The position numbers and the translations under genes were made by a program. A stretch of 6,330 nucleotides of DNA from Marinilabiliales bacterium (lineage in GTDB: Bacteria; Bacteroidota; Bacteroidia; Bacteroidales; BM523): positions 1 through 6,330 of the forward strand of contig PKSZ01000437.1 of the NCBI GenBank assembly GCA_002869425.1, given 5' to 3'. Each line of letters starts with the position of its first letter. The first letter of the stretch is position 1. Shown here piece by piece: positions 6,300 through 6,330 of this stretch. Under the pieces are notes generated by a model, which saw nothing but the letters and a program-made list of their open reading frames with translations, did not search any database and had not been told where the DNA came from.

Positions 6300-6330
6300 A
6301 TGATTAGTTCTAAGGAGTCAATTTTCAATA
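6300..6330. other. Short leader upstream of the peptidase start; no signal recognised
   Basis: Thirty-one bases precede the peptidase ATG at the window edge. Read on the minus strand, the stretch is AT-rich, with no Shine-Dalgarno close to the start and no match to the Bacteroidota -7 element TAnnTTTG. The operon promoter or a further upstream gene must lie outside the window. Confidence 0.4.

Noticed and set aside
6300..6330. Promoter for the operon upstream of the peptidase
   Set aside because: A TTG is present, but no TAnnTTTG element follows at the right distance within the 31 available bases.

Overview
The window looks like ordinary chromosomal DNA from a member of the Bacteroidota. It is AT-rich, start codons lack clear Shine-Dalgarno sequences, and the C-terminus of the M1-type peptidase is a type IX secretion (T9SS) sorting domain, which is largely restricted to this phylum. 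The exact genus cannot be read from the sequence.

Layout. Positions 2-118 hold the last 38 codons of an unidentified plus-strand gene. It converges, across only 13 bases, on a minus-strand gene cluster that fills the rest of the window. In transcription order (right to left) the cluster is: a secreted M1-type zinc metallopeptidase with a T9SS tail (6299-3954), interrupted by an in-frame TAG at 5166-5168; YaaA (3952-3191); a 12-helix POT/PTR-like MFS transporter (3189-1735); a small FMN-binding-domain lipoprotein (1728-1354); and an unrecognised exported protein with an HEEGH motif and a beta-rich C-terminus (1370-132). Junctions are 1 nt, 1 nt, 6 nt and a 17-nt overlap, so this is very probably one operon. 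Its promoter is not visible and probably lies beyond the right edge. No stretch longer than 31 bases lacks a gene, and I see no RNA genes, mobile elements, CRISPR arrays or convincing terminators.

How the genes may fit together (inference). A cell-surface aminopeptidase-like enzyme and a peptide-type transporter make sense as a peptide-scavenging pair. YaaA is a cytoplasmic peroxide-stress/iron protein with no obvious link to that role. The FMN-type lipoprotein and the HEEGH protein overlap and are both exported, so they may form an envelope pair.

The main points of interest are the lone in-frame stop in an otherwise intact peptidase gene, which separates the zinc site and signal peptide from the catalytic tyrosine and sorting tail, and the unrecognised HEEGH/beta-rich protein. 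I do not see convincing evidence for a wholly new multi-gene system.
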